A stretch of 64,000 nucleotides of DNA from Sipunculus nudus (GCA_026874595.1 CM049317.1:77505891-77569890), one strand, 5' to 3'. Counted from the stretch's first letter, positions 27,895-40,712 are shown. The notes: a model not told the origin generated them from the sequence alone. Numbers and translations are program-made.

Positions 27895-29762
27895 TTTAGC
27901 TCAGCTGACTGAAAGTCATCTGAGCTATAGCGATCACCCTTCGTCCGTCGTCCGTCCGGCCGTCCGTTAACAGGGCACAATTCGTAACCGCTGGACCTGG
28001 AATCTTCTCACTTGACATCCAGGGAGGTCAATGAAAAATCTCCTTGAAATCCTGAAATTAGGTCTCTGTTACCCATATCCTTGGAGCTATGGTGCTCCAA
28101 AGTACCCCCCCCCCCAGAATAATGCAAAATTTGATACAAAAGCTCAAGTATCTGAATAACTACTGCATTGATCACAATGGTTCTTTGCATGAATATTGAT
28201 CATGGGATGTTCCATCACTTCTTGCAGACTGGTGGTGCCACCTGTATTTTTCCAATTTTTTCTCTTTTTTTTCTCTTTTTTTTACAGATCTGCAATGAAA
28301 CTGTCATATGTTAACAGGGCACAAATCGTAACCACTAGACCTGGAATCTTCAAACTTAACATCCAGGGAGGTCCATGAAAAATCTCCTTGAAAACCTGAA
28401 ATTAGGTCTATGTTACCCATATCCTTGGAGCTATTGGGCTCCGAAGTACCCCCCAGAATAATGCAAAATTTGATACAAAAGCTCAAGTATCTGAATAACT
28501 ACTGCATTGATCACCATGATTCTTTGCATGAATATTGATCATGGGATGTTCCATCACTTTCTGTAGACTGGTGGTTCCACCTATATTTTTTCCAATTTTT
28601 ACGATTTTTTTTCTCTTTTTTTCAGACCTGCAATGAAACTGTCATCTGTTAACAGGGCACATATCATAACCACTGGACCTGGAATCTTCTCACCTGATAT
28701 CCAGGGAGGTCCATGAAAAATCTCCTTGGAAACCTGAAATTAGGTCTCTGCTACCCATATCCTTGGAGCTATGGCGCTCCAAATTACCTTCCAGAATAAT
28801 GCAAAATTTAATACAAAAGCTCAAGTATCTGATAACCACTGCATTGATCACCATGATTCTTTGCATGAATATTGATCATGGGATGTTCCATCACTTCCTG
28901 CAGACTGGTGGCGCCACCTGTATTTTTTCCAATTTTTTTTCTCTGTTTTTCAGATCTGCAATGAAACTGTCATCTGTTAACAGGGCACAAATCGTAACCA
29001 CTGGACCTGGAATCTTCATACTTAATATCCAGAGAGGTCTCTGTTACCCATATCCATGGAGCTACGGCGCTCCAAAGTACCCCCTTAGAATAATGCAAAA
29101 TTTGATACAAAAGCTCTAGTATCTGAATAACTACTGCATTGATCACCATGATTCTTTGCATGAATAGTGATCATTGGATGTTCCATCAGTTTCTGCGTAC
29201 TGGTGGCGCCACCTGTATTTTTTTCTAATTTTTACGATTTTTTTACTATTTATGAGACCTTCGAATGAAGTGGTCATCTGTTAACATGGCACAAACTGTA
29301 ACTGCTGAACCTAGAATCTTCTTACTTCACATCCAGGGAGACTAATGAAAAATCTCCTTGGAAATCTGAAATTAGGTTTCTGTTACCCATGTTCTCTGAG
29401 CTGTAGGGATCATACATACCCCCAAGAATAATTAAAAATTTTATACAAACAAAAGCTCCAGTATCTGAATAACTAATGCCTTGATAGCCATGATTCTTTG
29501 GATATATATTGATCATGGAGTGTTTCATCAGTTCTGCAGACTGGTGGCACTTCCTTTTATTTTTTCAATTTTTTACGCATTTCTTTTCTATTTATAAGAC
29601 CTTCAAATGAAGTTGTCATCTGTCCAAAAGCCCACTGAAACCCATTTCTACGGACTCTTCACAAAATTCATGATTTGTTTGCACTCTGGCAGTCATTTTG
29701 CTCATTGTTCAACATTCCTTGAATTCAGCTGAGCGTCATGGCCCATGGGCCACTTGTTTTTA
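27895..29762 (+). mobile_element. non-autonomous element with five ~330-bp internal tandem units (Helentron/HINE-like?)
   Basis: The left end, TTAGCTCAGCTGACTGAAAG then TCATCTGAGCTATAGCGATC, is self-complementary around CTCAG..CTGAG. It is followed by GTCCGTC repeats and GTTAACAGGGCACAA. Units then start at about 27965, 28312, 28650, 28978 and 29280, each reading CAGGGCACAAATCGTAACC .. ATCCAGGGAGGTC .. TAATGCAAAATTTGATAC .. GATCATGGGATGTTCCATCA .. TTTTTCAG. The right end is CAGCTGAGCGTCATGGCCCA then TGGGCCACTTGTTTTT, with the perfect palindrome TGGCCCATGGGCCA. Internal tandem repeats plus a 3' palindrome resemble Helentron-associated elements, but no Helitron protein is present, so the class is inference. 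Confidence 0.7.
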
Positions 29763-30089
29763 GATACCATATAGCTGCTCACTGTTCCCGCTACCAGTGT
29801 GTGCCACTTGCAATATTTGAGACCTTTCTCAAGTAAGTGCATTTAACAGAGATTGGATTAGGTCCACTGTCACCAAAGCAGCATATAGCCTGATAATGGT
29901 ATTAAATATTATTAATAATCAGACCAGCCTTCTCTGTCTGTCTGAACCTCCACTATATAAATTTAATCGGTCGTGTGCCAGTCAAGTAATGGGTATTTAT
30001 ATCCTTTTCGGAGAAGACCTTAGGAGACTTGAGCTCGGTAGGCTCTGGTTGGCCACAGATCACATCCAAGGATATAAAATATATTAACT

Positions 30090-30400
30090 AAAGTAAATCC
30101 CTAAGACCTTTTTCAAATGGCCAGAAAACGTCAATCCCATCGCACACAGGCTGTTTGTTTTGCCACATGTTTCTAACGTGGGAGAGAGGGGGCGCCGGAA
30201 TAATCCAAACACATTCAACAAGGACATCTGGCGGCAAGTCAGACGGTAAGTTTTTCAAAGGGCGTTTTGCAGCTGGTGACCTTTCAGCTTCCATACTGTG
30301 CAACCAACCACTTTAAGTTACATGGTTTTCTTTTTTTTTACTGTTGTGTTTACTAACAGCTTGTAGATCAACAAGCTCATACAACCATCGCACAGGCGAC
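30090..30400 (+). repeat. dispersed repeat (best copy of the 14.6/27.5 kb family)
   Basis: It contains AAGGACATCTGGCGGCAAGTC, GGCGTTTTGCAGCTGGTGAC, TTAAGTTACATGG, AGATCAACAAGCTCATAC. An open 71-codon minus-strand frame crosses it, but the same frame is broken in the other two copies. Confidence 0.6.
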
Positions 30401-30419
30401 ATAGGAACTTTTCTTAACA

Positions 30420-31350
30420 GGAAATAGTGAGTTCATGGACTTCTCTGGAATAGGCAGGTGAGTAGCTGACTTTGAGGAGTTTGGGATAGAATTAGCAGAT
30501 CCAGGAATTAAAAATGGGTCGTTAACCTGCCCTATTTAAGCGATCCCGGTTCTTGTTCTTACATTTAGTGCTATTATAACTTATTTGATTACTTGGTGTC
30601 CGTGACAAGTTTTGTTATAGCTCGGAACATGTTTGATACCGAGAATCTTGTCGAGCAAATTTGTTATTTTCTATCACTGATTATATGGCCATTCTGTTCA
30701 CTATGAAGGTAGGTTAAAATTCACGCAGATATTATGAAATTCATGCAAACATGTATTTCCATGAGATGATATTTTAAATTTCCACGTGGTGAAAATATTC
30801 TGTAGATTTTGTAATGGGTCGTGTGTTGGGATGGATTCTCAAATGTTTAGAGTCAAGTTACTATCTTTTTAGGATAGAAACGGTTGGTCAAATTTCGAGA
30901 ACTTTTAACAAAGTATGAGCTAGGTCTTGTTTTACTTATGATCGGGTCCTAGTTTCACACAACCTGATCGTACCTTATTTCAGCACATTTATTATTTGCT
31001 ATAGAAAAATATTGTCCGAAACAATACCGGTTCTACATATTTAAGATCCTATAACTATAATAACCATACTTATACTTATTTTACAGTTTCTTCAACATTC
31101 TATAAAGATTAATATTTCATTATTAAAATTACAAATTAGCAAATTTATGGATTTTATTTTATAATTTTACTGGGGCATGGTTATAAAAAAGGTAAAGGGG
31201 GCGGGGGGGGGGGGGTTAATAGTCTTAACGGACTTTTAACACTGCCTTCCTGGTCTGTCGGACCTGTTCATTCTTGTAGCTTTTCTTTCTTGGAGAGGGA
31301 GAGCAGCCTTGAGGTAAAGACTTTTGCTTAGAGTCTTAGAGCAGACGGCG
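30420..31350. other. no gene recognised
   Basis: AT-rich, with a run of about 12 G at 31203-31216. Confidence 0.45.
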
Positions 31351-31422
31351 GTCTGGATGGGACGCAAACCTACAACTTTTCGGTCACAAGTCCAGCACCC
31401 TAACCACTACGCTCCAAAAGGT
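31350..31422 (-). repeat. tRNA-derived SINE head
   Basis: The minus strand has AGCGTAGTGGTTAGGGTGCT (A box within TAGTGGTTAGG) and 30 nt on GTAGGTTTGCGTCCC (B box). This is the usual arrangement of tRNA-derived SINEs. The anticodon arm is not a clean stem. Confidence 0.6.
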
Positions 31423-31989
31423 CTAGACCAGGCACTTTTGTCTGTTTTTACATAATTACAGTATACTGTGCACTGTAGATGTAAATGCAGTGCATCATCA
31501 TCCCCGCTAGCTTATCTCATTCAGGGTGGTTTTTAAATTATTATCATTAAACTGATGCTGCAGTCAGTCATTCATAACCACAAACGCACGCATACACATC
31601 AGGACGATTTTCCAAACCCGCTAAGACAAATTGAAGAGAAATATGTTTATTGAAACAAGCGTGAGTAACAAATTCAAAGAAGTGCTCATATAAAGGCAAA
31701 CAATATTTGCCATTGCGCAGGTCACCAATACAATAAATCTAAATTCAACGGATTTTGCATCATGTTTAATATACGGCTGTAATCAGATATCTTGTTCTAA
31801 ACAAAACACTATTTTTGGTAGTACCACCAGTATCAAAACGCCTGCATTTCAAAAACAACAGTATAACTAACGACATTAATTCACTGGTGATGCGCGTTGG
31901 AAAAGCTTCTGATTACATCAACACGTCTTTTGTAGGTTCTATGAACAGTTTTAGATTTCGACCCCACTCATTGTATGGGACGACTATAA

Positions 31990-32250
31990 ACAACAGCAAG
32001 CTGTGTACATAGGACAGGTAACAGAACGCCTGGACCTCCTTGATATTTTGCTGCTGAACAAGATTTGCAAGGATGCCCGAGACAGCCTTTATCTGTCCAG
32101 TTGTAGCATCCAGGAAGGTCGAGCCCGACGGTCGCACTTCCATTTTTGGTATTTTAGTGATGCCTTTGCCGATGAGAACGCGCACAGATGCCATCTTAGC
32201 AACCCCTCCAGGCTGAATCAGTTTCTTGATCTTTTCTTCAGTTTCTTTCA
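31990..32250 (-). CDS. candidate internal exon of an unknown gene
   Basis: The minus strand is open for about 85 protein-like residues: ETEEKIKKLIQPGGVAKMAS, then VRVLIGKGITKIPKMEV, then FLDATTGQIKAVSG. The nearest 3' splice candidate that keeps this frame is ATTGAAAG at about 32246, with GTTAAC upstream as possible branch point; the better AACAG at 32265 meets a stop. It would join in phase 1 to the exon at 35169-35238. The 5' splice site is uncertain. The family is not recognised. Confidence 0.4.
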
Positions 32251-32269
32251 ATTTTTGTTAACCTGTTGA

Positions 32270-33215
32270 AAATTTAGTGTATTTGTATTCCATAATGTTG
32301 TTATCATTGACAAAAAGATGTAATACCATAATGTGTGCAATCGGACGACTTTTGTACAAGAAATGCAGGTTTATAAGTAGTAAAAATGTTACTTGCAAAA
32401 TAATCTTCATTTACAAAACTTTCTGCATACCCAAAGCTAGGATGAAAATAATTTTCCTCGGAAGTCAGTGTAAATGTTGAACAATTGCAAGAAATGTTGC
32501 CTAGGTATTTGACTGGTTGTTTAAGTCATATTGATCCGGATTACGTCAGTGGAATATAGATAATTTTTTGGAAAAAATGTTCATGCAATAACGTCCCATA
32601 CGTGATTTTTATAAGTGTTGGAGAACGTACCAGTTGAAGGCAGCCATCTAGATAGACCTTCCAGCTAACTCGAATACAATATGCCCCATACAAAGGTTTA
32701 TCTGGCTAATGTACCTTAAATTAAAAAAAATGCAATTAGTGACATCATTATGACTTTCACATATTTGGACATAACGACTTGCTGCTCAGTAAAAGCTTAT
32801 AATAAAAATATAAAACGTGATACAGAAAAATTGGGGAATAGAAGGCCAGCGTGAAAATATACAGAGAATATATAAATACAAAAATAGCAATCTAAGATAC
32901 ATTATTGTAGGACTATTTTATTCTGTTGACAAAATGGTTTATCTGGAAATGCACAACGTATCTGTGAATGGTAGAATGAAAGTACAGCCAAAGTTCATAG
33001 TCACTCAACTGAATCATTCCGATGGCCCAAAGGAACTGAGTGTACAGTAGGAATATGCAAGGAGTGAAACGTAAAGGATCAAAACAAACTTATACAAATA
33101 ACAAAGTCAGCATTTTAACGATAATTAGATTTATTGGTATTATCCAGTTATGATTGATTATGGGGCTAAACATTTTATAATGAAAAGATTCATATATCTA
33201 AAAATAACTCGGGAA
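32270..33215. other. no gene recognised
   Basis: AT-rich, without a supported exon. It would be intronic if the exons at 32.1 and 35.2 kb belong together. Confidence 0.4.
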
Positions 33216-33219
33216 TGTA

Positions 33220-35095
33220 TAAAAAGATACTCCAAACCCATGAATACTTACACCATGCTCGAGTTATGCACCTGAAATATGTAACTGTAAATATACCCAA
33301 AATCTTATGTACCTGTAAGTAACTAAAACACTCATGTAACTGTGTATATAATCGAAACATATGTTCCTGAAATATACTTAAACACTCGTGTAAGTTAGAA
33401 TATACTCGAAACATATGTACTTGAAAATATACCCAAAAACCGAAATATATATAAATATGTACCTGAAAATAAACTGAACACACATATAACTGTAAATATA
33501 CTCGAAATCTAGGTATCTGAAAATACACTTAAACAATTTTGTACATGAAACATACCCGAACACTTTTGTAACTTTAATTATACTCGAAACTTGTATATAA
33601 AATTATATACTCAAACACTCATCTAAATGCAAATAAACTTGAAACTTGTGTCCCGGAAAATATACCCAATATAGTATGTACATAAAATATACTCAAGAAC
33701 GCATGTAACTATAATTATACTCGAGACTTAAGTACCTGAACATATAACCGAAAATTTCTGTACCTGAAAGTATACTCAAACACTCACGTAACTTTAAGAA
33801 AACTGGAAATTTATGTAACCCTGAAAATATACTCAAACGTTCATGTAACTGTAAATATATTCGAAACGTATGTACTTGAAAATATTCTCGGAGAGTAATA
33901 TAACTTTATATACTTGAAACTTAGGTACGTCAAAATATACTCAAACACTCATGTAAATTTTAAAGATACTTGATGCTTAGGAACGTGAAAATATACTGAA
34001 ACACTCATGAAACTGCGAATATACTCAAAACATATGTACATGAAAATAAACCCAAACACTTATGATACTGAAACACTCATAACTGTAAAAAAAACCCCTG
34101 AAAATATATAAAAAAATGTTTGTACCTGAAATATACCCAGTGTTACACTCAGGTAACTTTAAATATGCTTGAAAATCACGTACCTGAAAATGTACCTAAA
34201 AATTATGTACCTGAAATATACTGAAAATGTACCTAAAAATTATGTACCTGAAATATACTTAAACACTCATGTAACAGGGTATATGCTCGAAATTTATGTA
34301 CCTGAAATAAACCCAAGAACTTATTTACCTGAAAATAAACCCAGGAATTTATTTACCTGAAAATAATCTCAAAAACACGTAACTGTTAATATACTCGAAA
34401 AATATGTACATAAAAATGTACCCAAAAAACTTATGTACCTGAAAATAAACTGAAACACTCATATAACTGTAAAAATACTTGAAACTTACTACATAAAAAT
34501 TTACCATATTCCTAATGTACCAGAATTATACCCACACACTCATTTCACTATAAATATACTTGAAACTAAAGAACCTGAAATATACCCAAGAACTTATGTT
34601 CCTGAAAATATACTCAAACATTCATGTAAGTGTAAATATACTTGAACATTATGTACTTTATGTATATATACCCAAAAAATTATTTACCTTAAATATACTC
34701 AAACAATCAATTCACTGTAAATTTACTTAAAAATTACGTACCTGAAATTATGTATCTGAAAGTACTCTCAAACACTAATGTAACTGTGAATATACTTGAA
34801 ACTTATGTACCTGAAATATATTCTAACACTCATGTAACTGTTAGTATACTTTAAACTTACGTACCTGAAATATGCTCGAACACTTATGTAACTGTAAATA
34901 TACTTGAAACTTAGGTACCTTAAATATACCAAAAAAACCTATGTACTTGAAATATACACAAACAGTCTTTTAACTGTGAATATACTCGTAACATTTTTCT
35001 GAAAATATTCCCAAAAACCTATGTACCTTAAATATACTCAAACGATCATTTCACTGTAAATATACTTGAAACTTATGTACCTGAAATATACAGAC
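33220..35095 (-). repeat. ~55-bp satellite built of two ~27-bp half units (block 1)
   Basis: Plus-strand halves are TTATGTACCTGAAAATATAC and TCATGTAACTGTAAATATAC, each followed by TYRAAAC. They are homologous to each other, so an older 27-bp repeat became a 55-bp dimer. Monomers are strongly diverged. Read on the minus strand each half contains TATATTTTCAGGTACATA or TATATTTACAGTTACATG, that is, a pyrimidine/AT tract plus CAG like a 3' splice site. Confidence 0.92.
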
Positions 35096-35168
35096 TCTTT
35101 AAGAATGATAATATTCAGTAGATAAGCATTCTAACACCAACAGAAATAAAATCAATTTGCTTACTCAC

Positions 35169-35263
35169 CCTGTTCGACTGCGTGGTCTGTAGTAGACACG
35201 ATATAGACTGTCCCTTTTTTGCATCTCGACATGATCATGTTCCTATGTTTAGTGCCCTGCTAA
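35169..35263 (-). CDS. candidate first coding exon, unknown gene
   Basis: A consensus 3' splice site (TTTATTTTCAG) and 5' splice site (GTGAGT) bound 95 nt. An ATG at 35238 opens MIMSRCKKGTVYIVSTTDHA then VEQ plus one base (phase 1). It sits in unique sequence between two satellite blocks. Phase agrees with the exon at 31990-32246. Function unknown. Confidence 0.45.
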
Positions 35264-35559
35264 CTGAAAATAAATCAAAGACCATAGTGTTTGAATTACA
35301 GCTAAATAGTTATCAAGTAGAAAACATTTAGCCGGACACGAAGGAAACAACCCCCATTTGGTAGTATAGAAATATACATTGATTCACCTTTTGTCCTCTT
35401 GGCTTATCTCCAAACGATCATGAACTCCTCATGTACTATGTCAGGGATGAATAAACATTATGCAGATACATATGTAGAATTTGGACTATGGTGATATACT
35501 GATAGGACATGCAGTTTAATTGTTTGTGTGACTACTAATAGAACAATAAAGAAAACTAA

Positions 35560-36085
35560 TAAAACCTGAATAATTACTTAACTTATTATGTAGGAAAGGT
35601 TTGATCTATTACTCCGTGCAAGTTTACTCCCCTTGTGACCATATTGTGAGTGGTATCCAGACCTTTCCGTGACTGAAATATATATCATGTAACTTCCAAG
35701 AATGAAACAAGGTGCCCTCAGAAACATTCAAACATTTAATAGTCAATTGTTTTCTAATATACAAACAAAATCAAATACGAATACTCACATTGCCTTCGAG
35801 CTGTAATTATGAGGACAAATCCTCAGAGATTAAATATAGCAAGAAATATTAGTGATATAATGAGAATATTGAGAAAACATTACCGTTATTTTATAATGAA
35901 TTACTGGTCTGTAAAACCTTGTAGAGTAGACAATACACCAGATAGATTGATATAGTAGAAACCTATCACAGGATAACCGAGAAATTTATACGTAAACGAA
36001 TATTCTGATCAAACCTCACTATACAAGAACATGAAAGACCAGAATAATGAATTTACAGATAAATATAAAAGTTTATATACACCTC
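35560..36085. repeat. segmental duplication, copy 1 (copy 2 at 40.59-40.93 plus 41.92-42.08 kb)
   Basis: Long matches include CTTAACTTATTATGTAGGAA, CTCAGAAACATTCAAACAT, TTTTCTAATATACAAACAAA, AATATAGCAAGAAATATTAG, then AATACACCAGATA and AACATGAAAGACCAGAATAA. Copy 2 is interrupted by about 1 kb of extra sequence. Confidence 0.85.
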
Positions 36086-36289
36086 TGATATATAGGGACA
36101 AGCGAAAAGAGTTTTGCTACTGGATATATAGATAAGTTTAAAAAATGGGAAATAAAACATGTAGGAACATTAAGGAGAATATCAATATAGCACAAATAGC
36201 TACTGCTATCTTAACCTTTGGTCTGAATGTCATAACCTGGTACTTTCAGGGCCTCTGGAATCTGAAATTTAACATGTAACGTCAAGAAA

Positions 36290-38025
36290 TCTAATATGAT
36301 ATAGTATATGTGAATATATTTGAAACTTAGGTACCTAAAAATTACCTCAAACACACATGTAAATATAAATATTTGAAACTTAGGTGCCTTAAAATATACC
36401 ACAAAACTTATGTACCTTAAATATACACAAACATTTATGTAGCTGAGCATACACTCTAAATTTATGTACCTGAAAATATACCAAATATTTATGCAACTGA
36501 AATAAATTCTATGTAGCTGTGTATATACTCCAAATTTATGTACCAGAAAATATACCCAAAACCTTATGTATCTGAAAATATATTCAAACATTCGTGTAAC
36601 TGTAAATATACTTGAACATTATGTACTTGAAAATATACCCAAAATCTTTTATACCATAAATATCCACAAACATTCATGCAACTGTAAATATACTTGAATA
36701 TTATGTACTTGAAAATATACCTAAAAACTTATGTACCTGAAATATACTCAAACATTCATGTAACTTTAAATATACTTGAACATTATGTACCTGAAAATAT
36801 ACCCAAAAAACTTGTGTACCTGAAAATGTACTCAAACACCTATATAACTGTAAATACACTTGAACATTATGTACCTGAAAATATACTTAAAAACCTGCGT
36901 ACCCGAATTGCTCAACACTCTTGTAAATGTAAATACTCGAAACACCCATGAAACTGTAAAAATACTCAAACACTCATGTTAGTGTAAATAAACTTGAAAC
37001 TTATGTTACCTAAAAATATACTCGAACACCCATGTAACTGGAAATATATTCGAAACATGTGTACCTGTAAATAAACAACAAAAAACTATGAACCTGAAAA
37101 TATACCCAGTGTATATAGTCATATATAATATACATGAACATTATATACTTGAAAATATACACAAAAACTGATGTACCTGAAATATACTCAAACATTCATG
37201 TAGCCGGCATATACTTGAAATTTTTATTCCTAAAAATATACAAAATATCCTATGTACCTGCAAATGTACTCAAACAATCATGTTACTGTTAATATACTTG
37301 AACCTTAGTTACCTGAAAATATACTCAAACACTCATGTAACTGTAAATATACTTGAAACTTAGGTACCTGAAAATATACTCAAACACACATTTAACTATA
37401 AATATACTTGAAACATAAGTACCTGAAAATATACTCGAAACATCCAAGTAACTCTAAATATATTCGAACTTAAGTACCTAAAAATGTACTCTACCACTCA
37501 CGTAAGTGCAAGAATACTTGAACATTATGTACTTGAAAATATACCCAATCTCCTATGTACCTGAATAATACTCATACAATCGTGTAACTGTGAATTTAGT
37601 TGAAACTTATGTACCTGAAATATACTCAAACATCCATGTAACTGTTAACATACTTGAAACTTAGGTATCTGAAAATATACTCAAACACTCGTGTAACTGT
37701 TAATATACTTGAAACTTGAACCTGAAACAAATAATCGAACACCCATGTAACTGTAAAAATAGTTGAAACATGTGTACCTGAAAATATACTAAAAAAAACT
37801 ATGTACCTGATTATGTTTCATCACTCGTGTTACAGAAAAAATACATGCACATTATGTAATTGAAAATATACCCCAAAACATATGTACCTGAAATATACTC
37901 AGTCTCTTGTAATTGTAAAAGTACTTGAACATTATGTACTTAAAAATATACTCAAAAATTTATGTACCTGAAACATACTAAAACATTTATGTCACAGTGA
38001 ATATACTCAAAACTTATTTACCTAT
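36290..38025 (-). repeat. ~55-bp satellite (block 2)
   Basis: Same monomers as block 1 (ATGTACCTGAAAATATACTC and CATGTAACTGTAAATATAC). The divergence between neighbours is high and there is no clear higher-order order. ORFs on the minus strand (Phe/Tyr/Ile-rich) are repeat products. Confidence 0.92.
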
Positions 38026-38093
38026 TTTATATTTTTATTGACATATCCTTATTTGTGTTGTTATATGCATTCTTCATATGCAAATACCAGCCA

Positions 38094-40712
38094 ACTTACC
38101 TTGTAAATCTTACATGTCTCCCTGTTCTCTAAACACAAGTCTACCCAGATATGTCTGACCGCTTCTGCAGATGAGATGGTTTAGCGGTTCCCTTATTTGG
38201 CATGGATATGCTGATGCAAAGCCCAAATGGTAACTGGAATTAAAACATATCAAGAGAATTCAACCACAGAATCACCAAAAAAAAAAAAAAGAAAAAGAAT
38301 ACAAGGCTAGAATAAAGACTACACTATAGCAAAACACAACACAAAAAATCACATTATCAAAATATATTAAGTGCCTGTTGCATAAGAACATATCATACTT
38401 GTAAACTCACCTTGTGTCCAGGATTAAAGGACAGAATGCATTACAGTTTGTGTTCCTGAAAATATATTCAAGTGTAAAGAATGAAAAATTAAACCTGTAA
38501 TAATAAGTATGTTTTACACACTGATACCGGATATTACATGTTTTCGAACATCCTGTGATCCGTAAAATGAATGCCCTACTTCATACAAGAGTTAATAGAT
38601 AGGTTAACTCACCCGGTGACCAAAAAAGGCGATATCCGTCATATTGATAACTAAAACATTATAAGACATGCTAGGCTGTAAAAAATATTGCAACGCAAAC
38701 TTATAACAGTGCACAGAGAAAGTCAAACTAGTATGATAAACTAGTAAAAAAATACTGAAAGAATTTCAGGAGGTTAGAATAAGAGAATAAGATAAAATAA
38801 CGAATACAACCAAATACAAGAGGGTCATATGGCATATCTTAAAAGGGTAAAATAGTTATTTTGTACTAGTTAGTTTATATGCTAGCTGACCCGTTTTTTT
38901 ATATACAAATGGCTTACCTAAAGTGGCTGTCAATAATATTTTATGAAGGACCTGTAAGATATTATAAAGATATATTGCTGCATTAGCTGACCTGGTGACT
39001 GGGATTTAATTGATTGCTCTATAAAAACGTGTGTACCTGAAAATATACCAGGTGACATATCAGAATAAGTTCACAGTAACATGGAAGAATTAATTTTATC
39101 AATATCACTGACACAGAATCATCTCATAAAGCTAACTGGCTCACCTGTGATCCTGATGGCTGGACGAATGCTTAAAACAGTTGATGTTATAATACTTCAT
39201 TGGCTCATATTAGGATCGACACAATGACTGATTATCTCTGAGCTAAACATGAAGCAAAACATTGTTCGATTGCACGGATATCTGCACATAAACACAGCTG
39301 CATAGTATCACGCAAGAAAAGTCTACGGAATCGTCAGACACACGACACAAACATGTTTTATCGTTATGCATAACCATAAAAAACCTGACTAGTTTACCTT
39401 GTAAGCACGACATGTGAAATGGATTATTTCCAAAAGCCTTTGAAATGACATGTACAGTTAGAAGTAGAACAGAGAGGATTTTCTGGTACTTATAAAAGGT
39501 ATTTCTGATACAACTAACATATATGATATTTCTTTTTACATACGAAGTTGCCTTGCATTGTACTCTACACATATTAACTGACAATCTCCGATGACCTGGG
39601 AATTGACAATATAAATAAAATTATAAAATGAAGATTGGAAATACAAGTGATAATATATATAGAGATTCATTACTACTCTTATCAGTACAAATATATCTGA
39701 TGACTTCACCTTGTGACCCGGAATGAATGGATGACTGACCTCTGAAGGTTTTTGCACTGAATATGTACTGGGTGACCTGTGAAAGAGTAAAACATGTAGA
39801 CCAACAATCATGCAGAATGCTTATATTCCCTACATATATATATACACAAACATACGGAAACAAGGGAAGGAAAAGACTCCCATGACAACTGGTCGGAGAC
39901 ATATAGGAATATGAAGGCATTGAATATTACAATCTCGACTGGAGAACTCGCCTTGCGATCCGGAATTTATAACAGCTCACATAAGATAATATATCAGTCA
40001 ACTTCAAAGTGAAGAAAGTCAGCTTGCAACCATAAATAAAATATTTATGTTAAAGAATCAGAGCACCTTTTGACATTGCTATGATGACTGATCTCTTGGA
40101 ACTTATGTACCTGAAAATATACAAATTAGACAAGACCATAACTTTATAACAGGGATATGACCGACTTTTCTGTAATGCTGTTCCTGAAAATGCATCAAAA
40201 ATGCGAAGATTCATGATATCAACGTCGCTTTTAACTTCATATTAAAGACAAACTGGATCACACTGGTGTGATCGGATGCTTTTGACAGGCTATGTTAAAA
40301 GATCGTTTAGGCTCACCTTACCACGTCGACATACCTAACTGCCTGCAAATTGGAAATATGGAAAAATGATTGGATCTGGAATAAGGACGATGTAAACCGG
40401 AAGAGGTGGTATCAACAAGGAGTATACATATAGACGAGAGTTTAGTAAATTAAATGTACAGAAGGAAAATAGTTGTCAAACCCGTCTTAGTAAAAACAAG
40501 ATCTGGTGTCTTGTGACCGTATATTTTGAGTTAAGTGAACTGCCATAAAATAATTCAGTGTGATGAGTAAAAGTAGAACAATATAGGAAACTAATAAAAC
40601 CAGAACAGCGACTTAACATATTATGTAGAAAGGGTTAAATCAATTACTCCGTGCAGCTTAACCCACCTTGTGACCATATTATGAGTGGTATCCATATCTG
40701 TGTACCTGCAAA
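38094..40712 (-). other. cluster of micro-exon-like cassettes
   Basis: Minus-strand units have a 3' splice-like site, 26-67 nt, then a shared motif ..CACAAG or similar, followed by GTGAG/GTAAG. Cases: 40705-40667 (39 nt, ATGGTCACAAG/GTGGGT); 40342-40317 (GTGGTAAG/GTGAGC); 39776-39710 (67 nt, GGGTCACAAG/GTGAAG); 39398 (GCTTACAAG/GTAAAC); 39170-39145 (GATCACAG/GTGAGC); 39036-38992 (45 nt, AGTCACCAG/GTCAGC); 38650-38613 (GGTCACCGG/GTGAGT); 38455-38411 (45 nt, GGACACAAG/GTGAGT); 38100 (TTTACAAG/GTAAGT). Several acceptors are the satellite motif TATATTTTCAGGTACA. Reading frames are not all compatible, so coding is unproven. Confidence 0.5.

Noticed and set aside
30088-30303. 71-codon minus-strand ORF (KNLPSDLPPDVLVE..)
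   Set aside because: Falls in a dispersed repeat whose other two copies have the frame broken; no splice borders.
36211-36591. 126-codon Phe/Tyr-rich minus-strand ORF resembling a membrane protein
   Set aside because: Lies entirely in the 55-bp satellite; hydrophobicity comes from the AT-rich monomer.
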